Shown: positions 28,914-41,330, numbered from the stretch's first letter. The stretch is 64,000 bases of DNA from Massilia alkalitolerans DSM 17462 (GCF_000427785.1 NZ_ATYR01000001.1:186149-250148); one strand, 5' to 3'. Translations and numbers: made by a program. Notes: generated from the letters alone by a model not told the origin.

Positions 28914-28989
28914 TGGAGCGGGAGAAGAGTCTCGAACTCTCGACCTCAACCTTGGCAAGGTTGCGCTCTACCAACTGAGCTACTCCCGC
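28914..28989 (-). tRNA. tRNA-Gly (GCC), copy 2
   Basis: 76 nt, identical to its neighbours, and separated from them by spacers of 28 and 45 nt that share the motif ATTGGAGTC. Confidence 0.95.
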
Positions 28990-29034
28990 ATTGGAGTCTT
29001 ACTACGCCTGTCGCACCAACTATCCGAAGATAAC

Positions 29035-29110
29035 TGGAGCGGGAGAAGAGTCTCGAACTCTCGACCTCAACCTTGGCAAGGTTGCGCTCTACCAACTGAG
29101 CTACTCCCGC
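29035..29110 (-). tRNA. tRNA-Gly (GCC), copy 1
   Basis: 76 nt, the first tRNA after the strong promoter at 29153-29180. Anticodon GCC and CCA end are clear. The order pgsA, tRNA-Gly, tRNA-Cys is conserved in many proteobacteria. Confidence 0.95.
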
Positions 29111-29152
29111 TTTGTCTTTCATTCTGCTGCGTTGTTGTCGCAACAGGCAGGC

Positions 29153-29180
29153 ATTATAGAGATTCTATTCCGTACGTCAA
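29153..29180 (-). promoter_or_regulatory. Strong sigma-70 promoter of the tRNA cluster
   Basis: On the minus strand TTGACG (29175-29180) is separated by 16 bp from a perfect TATAAT (29153-29158). The start would be near 29146, about 36 nt before the first tRNA-Gly. Confidence 0.8.
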
Positions 29181-29199
29181 GGATGACACAGAACATTTC

Positions 29200-29778
29200 T
29201 TACAAGCTTCCTGCCTTTTCTTTAATAAGCGGCCATGCGCGGCGCAGGTAGTAGAACATCGACCAGACCGTCAGCCCGCCCGCCAGCCACAGGAAGTACT
29301 CGCCCCAGTACAGGGTGTCGATCCCGAACAGCACGTCATGGAACAGCAGCATTGGAATCGCCGTCATCTGGGCGGCGGTCTTGATCTTGCCGAGCGAGCT
29401 CACCGCCACCGACTTGGTGGCGCCGATCTGGGCCATCCATTCGCGCAAGGCGGAGATGGTGATCTCGCGGCCGATGATGATGAAGGCGATGATGGCGTTC
29501 ACGCGGTCCAGCTGCACCAGCACCAGCAGCGCACCCGCCACCATCAGCTTGTCCGCGACCGGATCGAGGAAGGCGCCGAAGGCCGAGGTCTGGTTCCAGC
29601 GGCGCGCCAGGAAGCCGTCGAACCAGTCGGTGACGGCGGCGATGATGAAGACCAGGGTCGCGGCAAGGTTGCGGTCAGCCAGCGGCAACCAATGGGTCGG
29701 GAGATAGAAGACGCCTACAACCAGGGGAATCAGCGCTACACGTAGCCAGGTCAGGAGAATCGGAATGTTGAAAGGCAT
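29200..29778 (-). CDS. pgsA: CDP-diacylglycerol-glycerol-3-phosphate 3-phosphatidyltransferase
   Basis: Membrane enzyme (192 aa, several TM helices) that makes phosphatidylglycerophosphate, the first step to phosphatidylglycerol. The CDP-alcohol phosphotransferase motif D-G-x2-A-R-x8-G-x3-D-x3-D is seen in FDGFLARRWNQTSAFGAFLDPVADK-like order, at about residues 57-82. ATG 29778 (MPFNIPILLTWLR) gives the standard N-terminus; the frame is open 60 nt further upstream. Confidence 0.94.
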   Translation of the reverse strand: MPFNIPILLTWLRVALIPLVVGVFYLPTHWLPLADRNLAATLVFIIAAVTDWFDGFLARRWNQTSAFGAFLDPVADKLMVAGALLVLVQLDRVNAIIAFIIIGREITISALREWMAQIGATKSVAVSSLGKIKTAAQMTAIPMLLFHDVLFGIDTLYWGEYFLWLAGGLTVWSMFYYLRRAWPLIKEKAGSL

Positions 29779-29899
29779 AGGAAAAACGCTGATTACGGGA
29801 ATGAAAAGTTTGGGCGACAGTCTACATGGGTATTGCAAATTGGACTAGGTGACTCGTCTGTATGGGATGCAAGGAGAGGCTAATGGCCGCTGTACGAAC

Positions 29900-30003
29900 T
29901 TGGATTCCCGCCTTCGCGGGAATGACGGTCTTTGAGCTAACGAAAAAATGACACCCTGGCCTGCTACCTCAGCACGTCACCCCGGCGCAGGCCGGGATCC
30001 AAT
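29900..30003. repeat. Inverted pair of REP-like palindromes
   Basis: The palindrome TTGGATTCCCGCCTTCGCGG (start at 29900, running on as GAATGACG to 29928) is followed about 45 bp later by an inverted relative (29975-30002, CGTCACCCCGGCGCAGGCCG then GGATCCAA). Two more copies lie at 51441-51468 and 51518-51545. Paired, inverted and intergenic copies fit REP/REPIN-type dispersed repeats. Confidence 0.65.
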
Positions 30004-30028
30004 TTCCCTTGTACACCCCAGAAACAAA

Positions 30029-30048
30029 ACCGGGGCACAAGCCCCGGT
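30029..30048 (-). terminator. Intrinsic terminator of uvrC
   Basis: An 8-bp stem (ACCGGGGC / GCCCCGGT) with a 4-nt loop, followed on the minus strand by TTTTGTTT, 9 nt past the uvrC stop. pgsA must therefore have its own promoter in 29779-30028. Confidence 0.8.
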
Positions 30049-30056
30049 CCGGTAAG

Positions 30057-32120
30057 TCAATGCAGCTGCCGGTAAATCTCCTCCGCCAGCGTACTCGAGA
30101 TGCCCTCCACCGACATCAGGTCTTCCACGCTGGCGTCGATCACGCCGCGCAGGCCGCCGAAGCGGGCCAGCAGGCGCTGGCGGCGCTTGGCGCCGATGCC
30201 TTCGATCTCTTCGAGGCGCGAGGCCTGGTGTGCCTTGGCACGCTTGGCGCGCATGCCGGTAATCGCGAAGCGGTGCGCCTCGTCGCGGATCATGGCCACC
30301 AGCATCAGGGCGGCCGATTCCTTGCCCAGTTCCTGCGGCGCGCGGCCGTCGGCGAAGATCAGGGTTTCCAGGCCCACGCGGCGCCCTTCCCCCTTGGCCA
30401 CACCGACGATCATCGCGATGTCCAGCCCCAGTTCCTCGAACACCTGGCGCGCCATCTCGACCTGGCCCTTGCCGCCGTCGACCAGCACGATGTCGGGCAT
30501 GACGCCTTCGCCATTGGCCACCTTCTCGTAACGGCGCTGCAGCACCTGGCGCATCGCGGCGTAGTCGTCGCCCGGAGTGATGCCGTTGATGTTGAAGCGG
30601 CGGTACTCGCCGTTCTGCATCTGGTGGTGGTGGAATACCACGCAGGAGGCCTGGGTCGCCTCGCCCGCCGTGTGGCTGATGTCGAAGCATTCGATGCGCA
30701 GCTCGTCGAGGGGTTCGCTGTCCAGCGACAGCACCTCGGCCAGCGCCCGCGTGCGCGCCTGCTGCGAGCCCTGCTCGGACAGCAGGCGCGCCAGCGCGAT
30801 TTCGGCGTTCTTGCAGGCCAGCTCCAGCCACTGGCGGCGCTGCCCCTGCGGCTGGAAGATCAGGTTGATGCGGTGGCCACACTGCTCGGATAGAGCCACG
30901 ATCAGTTCCGGCTGGTCGAACTCGATGTTCAGGATCAGGGTGCCGGGGATGAACTGGCCCGCGTAGTGCTGGGCCAGGAAGGCGCACAGCACCTCGGTCT
31001 CGATCGGGCATTCGCCCAAAGGCCCACCCAATGCGTCGCCGACGTGGGTCGGGAAGTAGGCGCGGTCGCCCAGGTGGCGTCCGCCGCGCACCATGGCCAG
31101 GTTGACGCAGGCGCGGCCGCCCTGCACCACCACGGCGATCACGTCGACGTCGGCGTCGCCCACGGTTTCCATGCTCTGCGCGTGCAGCACTTTCGACAGG
31201 GCCTGGATCTGGTTACGCACGCTGGCGGCCTGCTCGAACTTCAGCTCCATGGCGTAGGACTGCATCTTCTGCTCCAGGTCCTCCAGCACTTCGCTCTGGC
31301 GCCCGCGCAGGAAGCGCGCCGCGTTGTCGACGTCGCGCTTGTAGTCCTCCGGCGCGATCAGGTCGACGCAGGGCGCGCTGCAGCGGCCGATCTGGTGCAG
31401 CAGGCAGGGGCGCGTGCGATTGCTGTAGACGCTGTCCTCGCAGGTGCGCAGCAGGAAGACCCGCTGCAGCAGCTGGATCGATTCCTTGGCCGCCCAGGCG
31501 CTCGGGAAAGGCCCGAAGTACTGGTTCTTCTTGTCCAGCGCGCCGCGGTAGTAGCCCAGGCGCGGCGCTTCGCCGCCCGTGATCCGGATGTAGGGGTAGC
31601 TTTTGTCGTCGCGGAACAGGATGTTGTAGCGCGGCTTGAGCGACTTGATCAGGTTGTTTTCCAGGATCAGCGCCTCGGCCTCGCTGCTCGTCACCGTGGT
31701 CTCCAGGTGCGCGATCTGCGACACCATCATGGCGATGCGCGGGCTCGACAGGTTCTTCTGGAAGTAGCTCGACACCCGGTTCTTGAGGTTGCGCGCCTTG
31801 CCGACGTAGAGCACGTTCTGGTTGGCGTCGAAATAGCGGTACACGCCCGGCAGCCCGGGCAGTTTTGCCACAGTCGCCAGTACCTGCTCGCGCGCCGCTT
31901 CGGTCGGCTGCACCGGCAGCAAAGCGTCGCCCTTCAAAGTCGCTTTCAATTCTTCTTTCATGGCCTGCCAACTGTCCGGCCGCACGCGTGGCGCGGCGGC
32001 CTCAATCTTCCTGATCCTGGGTCTGGCGGCGCCGATGCGCGCCGGCTTCGTTGCCGGGACCGGCATCGCGGCCCCGCCGCTCGCCACATAGGCGACGGTC
32101 CTCTCGTCTTCCTTGCTCAC
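30057..32120 (-). CDS. uvrC: Excinuclease ABC subunit C
   Basis: Makes both incisions in nucleotide excision repair with UvrB. It has a GIY-YIG domain (PGVYRYF...[19 protein letters not shown]), a Cys patch, a UVR motif ([21 protein letters not shown]), an RNase-H-like nuclease ([31 protein letters not shown]) and C-terminal helix-hairpin-helix repeats. At 687 aa it is longer than usual (about 610) because of some 70 residues before the GIY-YIG domain that are basic and Pro/Ala-rich. A later ATG near residue 54 could be the true start. Confidence 0.95.
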   Translation of the reverse strand: MSKEDERTVAYVASGGAAMPVPATKPARIGAARPRIRKIEAAAPRVRPDSWQAMKEELKATLKGDALLPVQPTEAAREQVLATVAKLPGLPGVYRYFDANQNVLYVGKARNLKNRVSSYFQKNLSSPRIAMMVSQIAHLETTVTSSEAEALILENNLIKSLKPRYNILFRDDKSYPYIRITGGEAPRLGYYRGALDKKNQYFGPFPSAWAAKESIQLLQRVFLLRTCEDSVYSNRTRPCLLHQIGRCSAPCVDLIAPEDYKRDVDNAARFLRGRQSEVLEDLEQKMQSYAMELKFEQAASVRNQIQALSKVLHAQSMETVGDADVDVIAVVVQGGRACVNLAMVRGGRHLGDRAYFPTHVGDALGGPLGECPIETEVLCAFLAQHYAGQFIPGTLILNIEFDQPELIVALSEQCGHRINLIFQPQGQRRQWLELACKNAEIALARLLSEQGSQQARTRALAEVLSLDSEPLDELRIECFDISHTAGEATQASCVVFHHHQMQNGEYRRFNINGITPGDDYAAMRQVLQRRYEKVANGEGVMPDIVLVDGGKGQVEMARQVFEELGLDIAMIVGVAKGEGRRVGLETLIFADGRAPQELGKESAALMLVAMIRDEAHRFAITGMRAKRAKAHQASRLEEIEGIGAKRRQRLLARFGGLRGVIDASVEDLMSVEGISSTLAEEIYRQLH

Positions 32121-32138
32121 GTCCTACCTACTCTAGCT

Positions 32139-32540
32139 TTATGCGGCAACAATCTTGGTCACGATCACGAAGGCCACCGCATAATCGGCCTCGTCGCTGA
32201 CGGTCACCTGCGCCGTCAAGCCATTGGCGCGCATGAATTCTTCCAGGGCCCCGCTGCACACGATGACGGGCTTGCCGCTGGGTGCGTTGAGCATCTGGGC
32301 CGAGCGCCAGGTCATGGGCATGCGCATGCCCAGCCCGATCGCTTTCGAGAACGCCTCCTTGGCCGAGAAGCGGGTGGCCAGGAAGCGCAGTCCACGCACC
32401 GCGTTCTTGCTGCTCCTCGCATGGTATTTCGCCAGTTCCTCGGGGCCGAGGATCTTCTCCGCGAAGCGCGGGCCGCTGCGCGCGAGCGCCGCCTCGACAC
32501 GCGAAATCTGCACGATGTCGGTGCCGATGCCGTAGATCAT
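32139..32540 (-). CDS. acpS: Holo-[acyl-carrier-protein] synthase
   Basis: Transfers phosphopantetheine from CoA to AcpP (gene at 44446-44685). A 133-aa protein with the standard N-terminus [16 protein letters not shown] (Mg-binding Asp) and [19 protein letters not shown] with the catalytic Glu. It lies 1 nt after pdxJ. Confidence 0.95.
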   Translation of the reverse strand: MIYGIGTDIVQISRVEAALARSGPRFAEKILGPEELAKYHARSSKNAVRGLRFLATRFSAKEAFSKAIGLGMRMPMTWRSAQMLNAPSGKPVIVCSGALEEFMRANGLTAQVTVSDEADYAVAFVIVTKIVAA

Positions 32541-32541
32541 C

Positions 32542-33315
32542 TCAGGCCCCTGCCCCGTATTGCACGCCGAGGCGCGCCGCCACCATGATGGCCTTCATCT
32601 CGCGCACCGCGTTCTCCCAGCCCGCGAACAGGGCGTGGGCGACGATCGCATGGCCGATGTTGAGCTCGTGGATGTCGGCAATGGCCGCGATCGGCTGCAC
32701 GTTGGTGTAGTGCAGGCCGTGGCCGGCGTTCACGCGCAGGCCGCGCGAAGCGCCCGCCCGTACGCCGACCTTGATGCGCTCGATCTCGCGCAGCGCCTCC
32801 TCGCCGTGGCTTTCGGCGTAGCGGCCGGTGTGCAGTTCGATCACGGTGGCGCCCACCGCTGCAGCTGCTTCGATCTGGCCTTCGTCGGCATCGATGAACA
32901 GCGACACCCGGATGCCCTCACCTTTCAACTGCTGCACCGCCGCTTCCACTTCCTTGTAGTAGCGGATCACGTCCAGGCCGCCCTCGGTGGTGACTTCCTC
33001 GCGCCGCTCCGGCACCAGGCACACGTCCTGCGGCTTGACCTGGCAGGCGAAGTCGATCATCTCGCGGGTGACCGCCGCTTCCAGGTTCATGCGCGTGGCC
33101 AGTTGCGGGCGCAGCGCGATCACGTCGGCATCCTTGATGTGTCGGCGGTCTTCGCGCAGGTGCAGGGTGATCAGGTCGGCGCCGGCCTGCTCGGCCAGCA
33201 GGGCCGCGCGGATCGGGTCCGGGTAGACGGTGCCGCGGGCATTGCGCACGGTGGCGATGTGGTCGATGTTGACGCCGAGGTCGATGACGGAGCCAAGGGG
33301 TTGCAGGAAGCTCAT
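32542..33315 (-). CDS. pdxJ: Pyridoxine 5'-phosphate synthase
   Basis: Final ring-closing enzyme of DXP-dependent vitamin B6 synthesis, a TIM barrel of 257 aa. Typical stretches are [26 protein letters not shown]-type [26 protein letters not shown] and [13 protein letters not shown]. In the recO-pdxJ-acpS order typical of the lepA block. Confidence 0.96.
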   Translation of the reverse strand: MSFLQPLGSVIDLGVNIDHIATVRNARGTVYPDPIRAALLAEQAGADLITLHLREDRRHIKDADVIALRPQLATRMNLEAAVTREMIDFACQVKPQDVCLVPERREEVTTEGGLDVIRYYKEVEAAVQQLKGEGIRVSLFIDADEGQIEAAAAVGATVIELHTGRYAESHGEEALREIERIKVGVRAGASRGLRVNAGHGLHYTNVQPIAAIADIHELNIGHAIVAHALFAGWENAVREMKAIMVAARLGVQYGAGA

Positions 33316-33324
33316 GTGTGGTCT

Positions 33325-34125
33325 TTATAGTTGCATCAGGTCGATCAAAATCTGGCGCGTATTCAGCGGCGCGCCGCCCAGGTGGTGCGCCAGCAGGAAG
33401 CGCATCAGCTGCTTGCTCTGCGCCTGCGTGACCGGGTCGCTGTAATCCTCGCGCTCCATGTCGAGCAGGGTCTTGCCGAGGACTACCGGCCAGACGTCGG
33501 CGGGCACGGCTTCGCGCGCGCCCTTTTCGGGGTCCACCACGTAGTCGCGCGCCGGGTCGACCTGGCCGCGCGTCGTGGTCGAGCGCGCCAGGTCGGCGGC
33601 GACCCCAGTTTCCTTAAGTAAGGCCCGTTCGAACTTTCGCAAGACGATGGGCGGCGGTTCGCCGTGGGCCAGCTGGTTCAATGTCGAGACGTAGTGGTCG
33701 AACAAGGCCGGGTGCTTGTCGTCGCGCGCGAGCAGCTTGACCAGCAGCTCGTTGAGATAAAAGCCGCACAGCAGCGCGGTCTTCTCCAGCGGCAGCATGC
33801 CGCCGACCCATTCGGCGTCGATCAGGGTGCGCAGTTCAAGCTTGCCGCTGAACGAGACCGACAGCGGCTGGAAGGTCTGCAGCACGCCGCGCAGCTTCGA
33901 CAGCGGCCGCTTGGCGCCTTTCGCCACCACGCCCACGCGGCCGAAGTCGCGCGTGAACATGTCCACGATCAGGCTGGTTTCCTTGTAGGGATAGCTGTGC
34001 AGGACGAAGCCGGGCTGGCCGTTTACACGGGTGTCGCGCACTGGCGGACGGCTGCGCTTGGCCGCGACCGGAGCGCTCGGCTCCGGTGTGTCGATGAGGT
34101 CGTCTGGTTGTGCTTGATCTGGCAT
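33325..34125 (-). CDS. recO: DNA repair protein RecO
   Basis: Loads RecA at gaps together with RecR. A 266-aa protein with an N-terminal OB-fold ([36 protein letters not shown]) and a helical C-terminal half ([25 protein letters not shown]). The first 30 residues are an unrelated hydrophilic extension. The four zinc cysteines of some RecO proteins are not seen. Confidence 0.93.
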   Translation of the reverse strand: MPDQAQPDDLIDTPEPSAPVAAKRSRPPVRDTRVNGQPGFVLHSYPYKETSLIVDMFTRDFGRVGVVAKGAKRPLSKLRGVLQTFQPLSVSFSGKLELRTLIDAEWVGGMLPLEKTALLCGFYLNELLVKLLARDDKHPALFDHYVSTLNQLAHGEPPPIVLRKFERALLKETGVAADLARSTTTRGQVDPARDYVVDPEKGAREAVPADVWPVVLGKTLLDMEREDYSDPVTQAQSKQLMRFLLAHHLGGAPLNTRQILIDLMQL

Positions 34126-34149
34126 GCGGTGGGGACGGCCTCCGAACGC

Positions 34150-35091
34150 TTACTCGTAACCGTAGGCGCGCAGGCCCGCTTCGTTGTCGGCCCAGCCGGA
34201 TTTGACCTTGACCCAGATTTCCAGGTACACGGGGCCGTCGAACAGCTTTTCCATGTCCAGGCGCGACTGGGTCGAGATTTCTTTCAGGCGCGCGCCCTTG
34301 TTACCGATGATCATGGACTTGTGCGTGTCGCGCTCGACCAGGATGGCGCAGAAGATGCGGCGCAGGTTGCCCTCCTGCAGGAACTGCTCCACCACCACGG
34401 TGCTCGTGTAAGGCAGCTCGTCGCCCAGCAGGCGGAACACCTTTTCGCGCACGATCTCGGCGGCCAGGAACTTCTCGCTGCGGTCGGTGATGTCGTCCGG
34501 CCCGAAGATCGGGGCATTCTCCGGCAGGTGGCGCTTGATCTCGTTTTCCAGCGCGTCGACCTGGAAACGCATCTTGGCCGAGACCGGCACGATGGCGGTG
34601 AAGTCGCGCAGCGCGGCGATCTTTTGCGCGAACGGCATCAAGACCGCCTTGTCCTTCATGCGGTCCGACTTATTGATGACCAGTACCACCGGGACGTTCT
34701 TCGGCAGCAGGTCGAGCACCTGCTGGTCGGCCGGACCAAAGGTGCCGGCTTCCACCAGGAACAGGATCACGTCCGAGGAGGTGAGCGTGTTTGAGACGGT
34801 CTTGTTCAGCGTCTTGTTGAGCGCATTCGCATGGCGGGTCTGGAAGCCCGGCGTGTCGACGTAGATGAACTGGGCGTCGTCGCGGGTCTGGATGCCGGTG
34901 ATGCGGTGGCGCGTGGTCTGGGCCTTGCGCGAGGTGATCGACACCTTGGCGCCGATCAGCACGTTCATCAGGGTCGACTTGCCGACGTTCGGGCGGCCGA
35001 CGATGGCGATATAGCCGCAGCGGAAGTTCTCCGGGGTGCCGGTGGTGTCGGTGGTGTCGTTGCTGTCGATATTATTCATGGTGGTGCTCAT
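34150..35091 (-). CDS. era: GTPase Era
   Basis: Ribosome-assembly GTPase that binds 16S rRNA 3' end; 313 aa. G1 [11 protein letters not shown]3 DTPGF, G4 NKSD, then a KH domain ending in [27 protein letters not shown]. The first 20 residues are Asp/Thr-rich ([16 protein letters not shown]). ATG 35091 overlaps the rnc stop (ATGA), which decides the start. Confidence 0.96.
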   Translation of the reverse strand: MSTTMNNIDSNDTTDTTGTPENFRCGYIAIVGRPNVGKSTLMNVLIGAKVSITSRKAQTTRHRITGIQTRDDAQFIYVDTPGFQTRHANALNKTLNKTVSNTLTSSDVILFLVEAGTFGPADQQVLDLLPKNVPVVLVINKSDRMKDKAVLMPFAQKIAALRDFTAIVPVSAKMRFQVDALENEIKRHLPENAPIFGPDDITDRSEKFLAAEIVREKVFRLLGDELPYTSTVVVEQFLQEGNLRRIFCAILVERDTHKSMIIGNKGARLKEISTQSRLDMEKLFDGPVYLEIWVKVKSGWADNEAGLRAYGYE

Positions 35092-35882
35092 GCGGATTTG
35101 CTGCCTGTTTGTTCTGTTCCTGCGGCCCCATCGGACTGGACCGTACCGATGCCTGCCAGCTTCAGCTGGGCGGCGCGTGGTTTGCTCTTGCGGGCCGCCG
35201 GCGCCTTGGCCAGCACCGCCTGCGCCGCTTCCAGCGCCAGCCTGGCTGCGGCCTGTTCGCCGGCGCGGCGGCTGCCGCCGCGTCCGAAGACCTGCACGTT
35301 CAGCTTCGGCACCAGGCACTCGACTTCGAATTCCTGGCTGTGGGCGGCGCCGTGCGTGGCCACCACGTTATAGGTCGGCAGCGAGATTTTCTTGCTCTGC
35401 AGGAATTCCTGCAGCAGGGTCTTGGCATCCTTGCCCAGTGTACGCGGATCGACCGAGTCGAGCAGCGGAATGTAGAAGGCGCGGATCACGTCGCGCGCGG
35501 CATCGAAACCGGTGTCGAGGAAGATCGCGCCCAGCAGGGCCTCCAGGGTGTCGGCCAGGATCGAGGGACGGCGGAAGCCGCCCGATTTGAGCTCGCCCTC
35601 CCCCAGGCGCAGGAACTGCGACAGCTCGAGCTTCTGGGCGATCTCGAACAGCGATTGCTGCTTGACCAGGTTGGCGCGCAGTCGCGACAAATCGCCTTCG
35701 TCGAGCTTGGTGAAGCGCTCGTACAGGATCGAGGCCACGACGCAGTTCAGGATCGAGTCGCCCAGGAATTCCAGGCGTTCGTTATGCAGCGCGCTATGGC
35801 TACGGTGGGTCAGGGCTTGCTGGAGCAGGCCGGTGTCCCGGAACGTGTAAGCCAAGCGTGTTTGCAATAACTGTAGATTCAT
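35088..35882 (-). CDS. rnc: Ribonuclease III
   Basis: Double-strand RNA endonuclease for rRNA processing; 264 aa. The catalytic motif [12 protein letters not shown], a second acidic site [11 protein letters not shown], and a dsRNA-binding domain ([22 protein letters not shown]...) are present. The last 40 residues form a basic low-complexity tail ([16 protein letters not shown]). Overlaps era by 4 nt. Confidence 0.96.
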   Translation of the reverse strand: MNLQLLQTRLAYTFRDTGLLQQALTHRSHSALHNERLEFLGDSILNCVVASILYERFTKLDEGDLSRLRANLVKQQSLFEIAQKLELSQFLRLGEGELKSGGFRRPSILADTLEALLGAIFLDTGFDAARDVIRAFYIPLLDSVDPRTLGKDAKTLLQEFLQSKKISLPTYNVVATHGAAHSQEFEVECLVPKLNVQVFGRGGSRRAGEQAAARLALEAAQAVLAKAPAARKSKPRAAQLKLAGIGTVQSDGAAGTEQTGSKSA

Positions 35883-35932
35883 TGTGCTGTCATGGTTTCA
35901 CCAGGCACCCAGTGCCCGGAGTCTATTACCTG

Positions 35933-36343
35933 TTACTGGGACGCGGTTGCGGCCCCATCTGCTTCTTGTGCCGCATTGACGCCGCTCGGGTCGGTCGTAC
36001 CCGCGTAATCGATCACGAGGCTCACATTGCCCACCAGCGGCACCCGCTTCTCGTAGGCGAAGCTGACTTGCGTCTCGCCGTCGTCGCGGGTGATGGTCAG
36101 GTCGCGGCCGCTGATGGCGGTAACGTTGTTCATGCCGGCGTTCTTGTCAAAGGCTACCTGCATTTCGCGCGGCGTGCCGCCAGCTTCCTTGGCGCGCACG
36201 ATCGCTTCCTTGATCGCGCTGTACTCGAACCAGGTCGGCAGCAGCTTGAGCGCGAAGACGGCGATCACGCCGATCACGGCCAGGACGAGGATCAGGCCGG
36301 TCAGGGAAACGCCGGCTTGCTTACTGGGTGCTTGGTGACGCAT
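35933..36343 (-). CDS. DUF4845 membrane-anchored protein
   Basis: Small protein of 136 aa with one N-terminal TM helix (GVSLTGLILVLAVIGVIAVFALKLLP), resembling a pilin-like start, followed by a soluble domain (YSAIKEAIVRAKEAGGTPREMQVAF). This family regularly lies between lepB and rnc in Betaproteobacteria. Function unknown. Confidence 0.85.
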   Translation of the reverse strand: MRHQAPSKQAGVSLTGLILVLAVIGVIAVFALKLLPTWFEYSAIKEAIVRAKEAGGTPREMQVAFDKNAGMNNVTAISGRDLTITRDDGETQVSFAYEKRVPLVGNVSLVIDYAGTTDPSGVNAAQEADGAATASQ

Positions 36344-36358
36344 CGTGGATCTCCCGGA

Positions 36359-37288
36359 TTACTGGATGCCGCCAATCCGTTTGGGATTGCTGAAGTTCAT
36401 CCAGACGACGATCGCCTTGCCAACAATGTTTTTATCCGGCACGAAGCCCCAATAGCGGCTGTCGGCACTGTTGTCGCGGTTATCGCCCATCATGAAATAG
36501 TTGCCTGGAGGTACGATACAGGTAAATTTATCGTACGAATAGTCGCAGGCTTCACGATTCGGGAAATTGTCCACAGCGCCGATGTCGATCGTGCGCTTGC
36601 CCTCGGTGTTCAGGATGCGGTGCGCCACACCGTTTTCCTTGCCCGGCAGCTGCTCGACGAACTGCTTGTGGTAGATCGGGTGCTGGTCGTCCAGGTAGTC
36701 GTCCATCGGGGTGTACTGGACTGGCTTGCCGTTCACGGTCAAGCGCTTGTCTTCGTAGGTGATGGTGTCGCCCGGCACGCCGATGACGCGCTTGATGTAG
36801 TCCTGGCCCATGTCCTTCGGATACTTGAACACCATGACGTCGCCGCGCTCCGGGTCACCCACTTCGATCACCTTCTTGTTGACGATCGGCAGGCGGACGC
36901 CGTAGGCGTACTTGTTCACGAGGATGAAGTCGCCCACCAGCAGGGTCGGCACCATCGACGAGGACGGGATCTTGAACGGCTCCCACAGGAAGGAGCGCAG
37001 GATGAACACCAGCGCGATCACCGGGAAGAAGCTGCCCGAGTACTCGATCCAGGTCGGCTGGCGCAGGTGCGCCTGCTCGATGGCGGCGCGCCCGTTGCCG
37101 CTGTCGACCTTGATGCCCTCGGCGGTGAGCTTGCTGGTGCGGGCGTCGTATTCGGCCAGGGCGGCGTCGGCCTTGCGGCGGCGCGCCTTGGCCAGCACGA
37201 ACACGTCCAGGCACCAGATGACGCCGGTGACCACCATCAGGACGAACAGGATCAGAGCAAAATTGCTCAGGATGGGTTGCATATCCAT
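36359..37288 (-). CDS. lepB: Signal peptidase I
   Basis: Inner-membrane protease that cleaves Sec and Tat signal peptides; 309 aa. Two N-terminal TM segments (about 9-33 and 86-102). Catalytic Ser111 is in PSSSMVPTLLVGDF and general base Lys166 in DYIKRVIGVPGD; the GDNRDNSADSRYWG box is intact. It starts immediately after the lepA stop. Confidence 0.96.
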   Translation of the reverse strand: MDMQPILSNFALILFVLMVVTGVIWCLDVFVLAKARRRKADAALAEYDARTSKLTAEGIKVDSGNGRAAIEQAHLRQPTWIEYSGSFFPVIALVFILRSFLWEPFKIPSSSMVPTLLVGDFILVNKYAYGVRLPIVNKKVIEVGDPERGDVMVFKYPKDMGQDYIKRVIGVPGDTITYEDKRLTVNGKPVQYTPMDDYLDDQHPIYHKQFVEQLPGKENGVAHRILNTEGKRTIDIGAVDNFPNREACDYSYDKFTCIVPPGNYFMMGDNRDNSADSRYWGFVPDKNIVGKAIVVWMNFSNPKRIGGIQ

Positions 37289-39082
<1,794 letters not shown>

Positions 39083-39360
39083 TAACAAAGCTCAAAACCA
39101 AAAAGGCCGCGGGCAGCGCGGCAGGCTACGACAACGAATAGGGGCAATGCAAAAAAGCGCTCCGTGAGGGCATGCCGGCCCCCGGTCGAAGCGCTCGATG
39201 AAGCGAATGAAAAGCGTGGGCGGCAGGCTTGCGGTCGGCCGGCGCTTTTCCGACCCCGGCATTTTACCGGATTCCGCGCCGGAAAGCCCGGTTTTGGGGG
39301 CGGCGAAGGGCAGAAAGGCCCGTTTTTGATTATCCGGGAGACAATCGCGGGGTTTGCGGA
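39083..39360. other. Spacer between the glutaredoxin-like gene and lepA
   Basis: 278 bp. No gene is supported. It probably holds the leader of lepA, but no clear promoter was picked out. Confidence 0.45.
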
Positions 39361-39633
39361 TCAGGCGGCAGCCCGGGCGCAGGCGTCGGCCCAGCCGCGC
39401 GCCGCCACCGGGTCGAGAAAGTAATGGCACAGCTCCTCGCCCTTCGGGTCGCCATACAGCACCGGCACCAGCTCGTCGAAACGCGCCACCAGCGCCGGGT
39501 CGGCATCGACGTCGACCACGGCGACGTCGAAGCGCTCGCCGGGCTGCTGCAGGGCCAGCAAGGCCTGCAGCATGTCTCCGCACAGGTGGCAGTAGCTGCG
39601 CGAGTACAGCGTGAACGGAACCGCCCCCATCAT
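39361..39633 (-). CDS. Glutaredoxin-family thiol protein (DUF836)
   Basis: 90-aa thioredoxin-fold protein with active-site C-H-L-C (SYCHLCGDML). Later VPVLYGDPKGEELCHYFLD has the cis-Pro region. It overlaps the mucD stop by 4 nt and lies in the mucD-lepA block, where this small gene is common. Redox partner unknown. Confidence 0.85.
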   Translation of the reverse strand: MMGAVPFTLYSRSYCHLCGDMLQALLALQQPGERFDVAVVDVDADPALVARFDELVPVLYGDPKGEELCHYFLDPVAARGWADACARAAA

Positions 39634-41108
39634 TGACGCGGCTTCACGACGACGTACTGGGTGACGTCGTCACGCCGCACCAGCAGGGCCACCGGCTTTT
39701 TCGGGTCGAGCTTGGCGACCAGGCCATTGAACTGGGCCACGTTGCTCACCGGGCTATTGCCCACCTGCGAGATGATGTCGCCCGGGCGGATGCCGGCCGT
39801 GGCCGCACTGCCCTCGGCATTCTCGACCAGCACGCCGCCGTCGACGCCGGCTTCGGCGCGCGCCACCGCCGGGATGTCGGAAACCACCAGGCCGAGCGCG
39901 TTCGGCGCGGCGCCCGGGGTCGGCTTCTTGGGCGTCGGGCGGGCGGTCGGGGAACGCTCTTCCTGCAGTTCGACGATGGTCACCGGCACGTCGAGCTGGG
40001 TGCCGCGGCGCCACACGGTGACGTTGGCCCGGCTGCCGACCTTGGTGGCGCCGACCAGGCGCGGCAGGTCGCGGGTGGTCTCGATCGGCTGGCCGTTGAA
40101 TTTCAGGATGATGTCGCCGACCTTGATGCCGCCCTTCTCCGCCGGGCCGCCGGCTTCGACCATCGATACTTCCGCCCCGCGCGCCTTGCCCAGGCCGAGC
40201 GACTCGGCGACGTCGCGCGTGACTTCGCTGATCTGCACGCCCAGGCGCCCGCGCGTGACCTTGCCGGTGGTTTTCAGCTGGTCGGCCACGCGCATGACCT
40301 CGTCGATCGGCACCGCGAAGGAGATGCCGTTGTAGGCGCCGGACAGCGTGGCGATCTGCGAGTTGATGCCGATGACCTCGCCGCGCATGTTGATCAGCGG
40401 GCCGCCCGAGTTGCCCGGGTTCACCGCGACGTCGGACTGGATCAGCGGCAGGTATTCGCCGGTGTCGCGCGACTTGGCCGAGATGATGCCGGAGGTGACG
40501 GTGTTGTCGAGGCCGAAGGGCGAGCCGATCGCCACCACCCATTCGCCGACCCGGATCTTGCTGGAGTCGCCGGTGCGCAGGTAGGGCAGGTTGCTGGCCG
40601 AGAGCTTGAGCAGGGCCACGTCGGAACGGCGGTCGGCGCCCAGCACCTTGGCCTTGAATTCGCGCCGGTCGGTGAGCGTGACGGTGACTTCGTCGGCGCC
40701 TTCGACCACGTGGGCATTGGTGAGCACGAAGCCATCGGCGGAAACGATGAAGCCGGAACCGACGCCGCGCGTGACCTGCTCCTCGGCGCCGCCCTGTCCG
40801 CCCGGACGGCCCTGGCCGCGCCCGCCGCCACGCGGAATCTGGCCGCCGAAGAAGCGGCGCAGGAATTCCTGCATTTCCTCCTCGCCCGGCATGCCCTGGC
40901 CGCGCTGCACGCGTTCGGTGGTGCGGATGTTGACCACGGCGGGGCCGACCTTGTCGATCAGGTCGGAGAAATCGGGCAGGCCGGTGACGACCGGGGTCTG
41001 CACCGGCGCCGCCGCCATGGCGGTGTGGGGGAGGAAGGCACAGCTCGCTGCGACCAGCAGGGCCGGCAGGAACACGCGAAGTGGACGATGCTTGGATTGA
41101 CGGGTCAT
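39630..41108 (-). CDS. mucD: Periplasmic serine protease MucD/DegQ (HtrA family)
   Basis: Envelope quality-control protease/chaperone of 492 aa. It has a signal peptide (residues 1-33, ending AMAA), a trypsin-like domain with H133 (NAHVVEG), D163 (RSDVALLKL) and S234 (GNSGGP), then two PDZ domains (about 280-370 and 400-485). Gly/Arg/Gln-rich linker around residues 90-110. Sits downstream of rseA in the sigma-E block, as MucD does in many species. Confidence 0.94.
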   Translation of the reverse strand: MTRQSKHRPLRVFLPALLVAASCAFLPHTAMAAAPVQTPVVTGLPDFSDLIDKVGPAVVNIRTTERVQRGQGMPGEEEMQEFLRRFFGGQIPRGGGRGQGRPGGQGGAEEQVTRGVGSGFIVSADGFVLTNAHVVEGADEVTVTLTDRREFKAKVLGADRRSDVALLKLSASNLPYLRTGDSSKIRVGEWVVAIGSPFGLDNTVTSGIISAKSRDTGEYLPLIQSDVAVNPGNSGGPLINMRGEVIGINSQIATLSGAYNGISFAVPIDEVMRVADQLKTTGKVTRGRLGVQISEVTRDVAESLGLGKARGAEVSMVEAGGPAEKGGIKVGDIILKFNGQPIETTRDLPRLVGATKVGSRANVTVWRRGTQLDVPVTIVELQEERSPTARPTPKKPTPGAAPNALGLVVSDIPAVARAEAGVDGGVLVENAEGSAATAGIRPGDIISQVGNSPVSNVAQFNGLVAKLDPKKPVALLVRRDDVTQYVVVKPRQ

Positions 41109-41330
41109 GGGCTTGGCGGTGGAAGGCTGAGATTGACTTTATGGTAAGCCAAAATACGCGCTTTGTCGCGCCGTACGCGGGCATGCCGCGCCCCCATCGG
41201 AGGTGGAAAAGGGATTGGGAACAAGCCGAAAGGCTTATATGCAGAATGAATCAGATGAGCTGTGTGATATGCCGCACATATCAGCGATGCATGCGCCGGC
41301 GTCGGGTGTCGGTCGACCCAGGCTGTGAGC

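Noticed and set aside
28535..29251. Several short open frames through the tRNA genes (for example RxESNPSRRLCRPL-type peptides)
   Set aside because: These are well-known artefacts of translating tRNA-Cys and tRNA-Gly genes.
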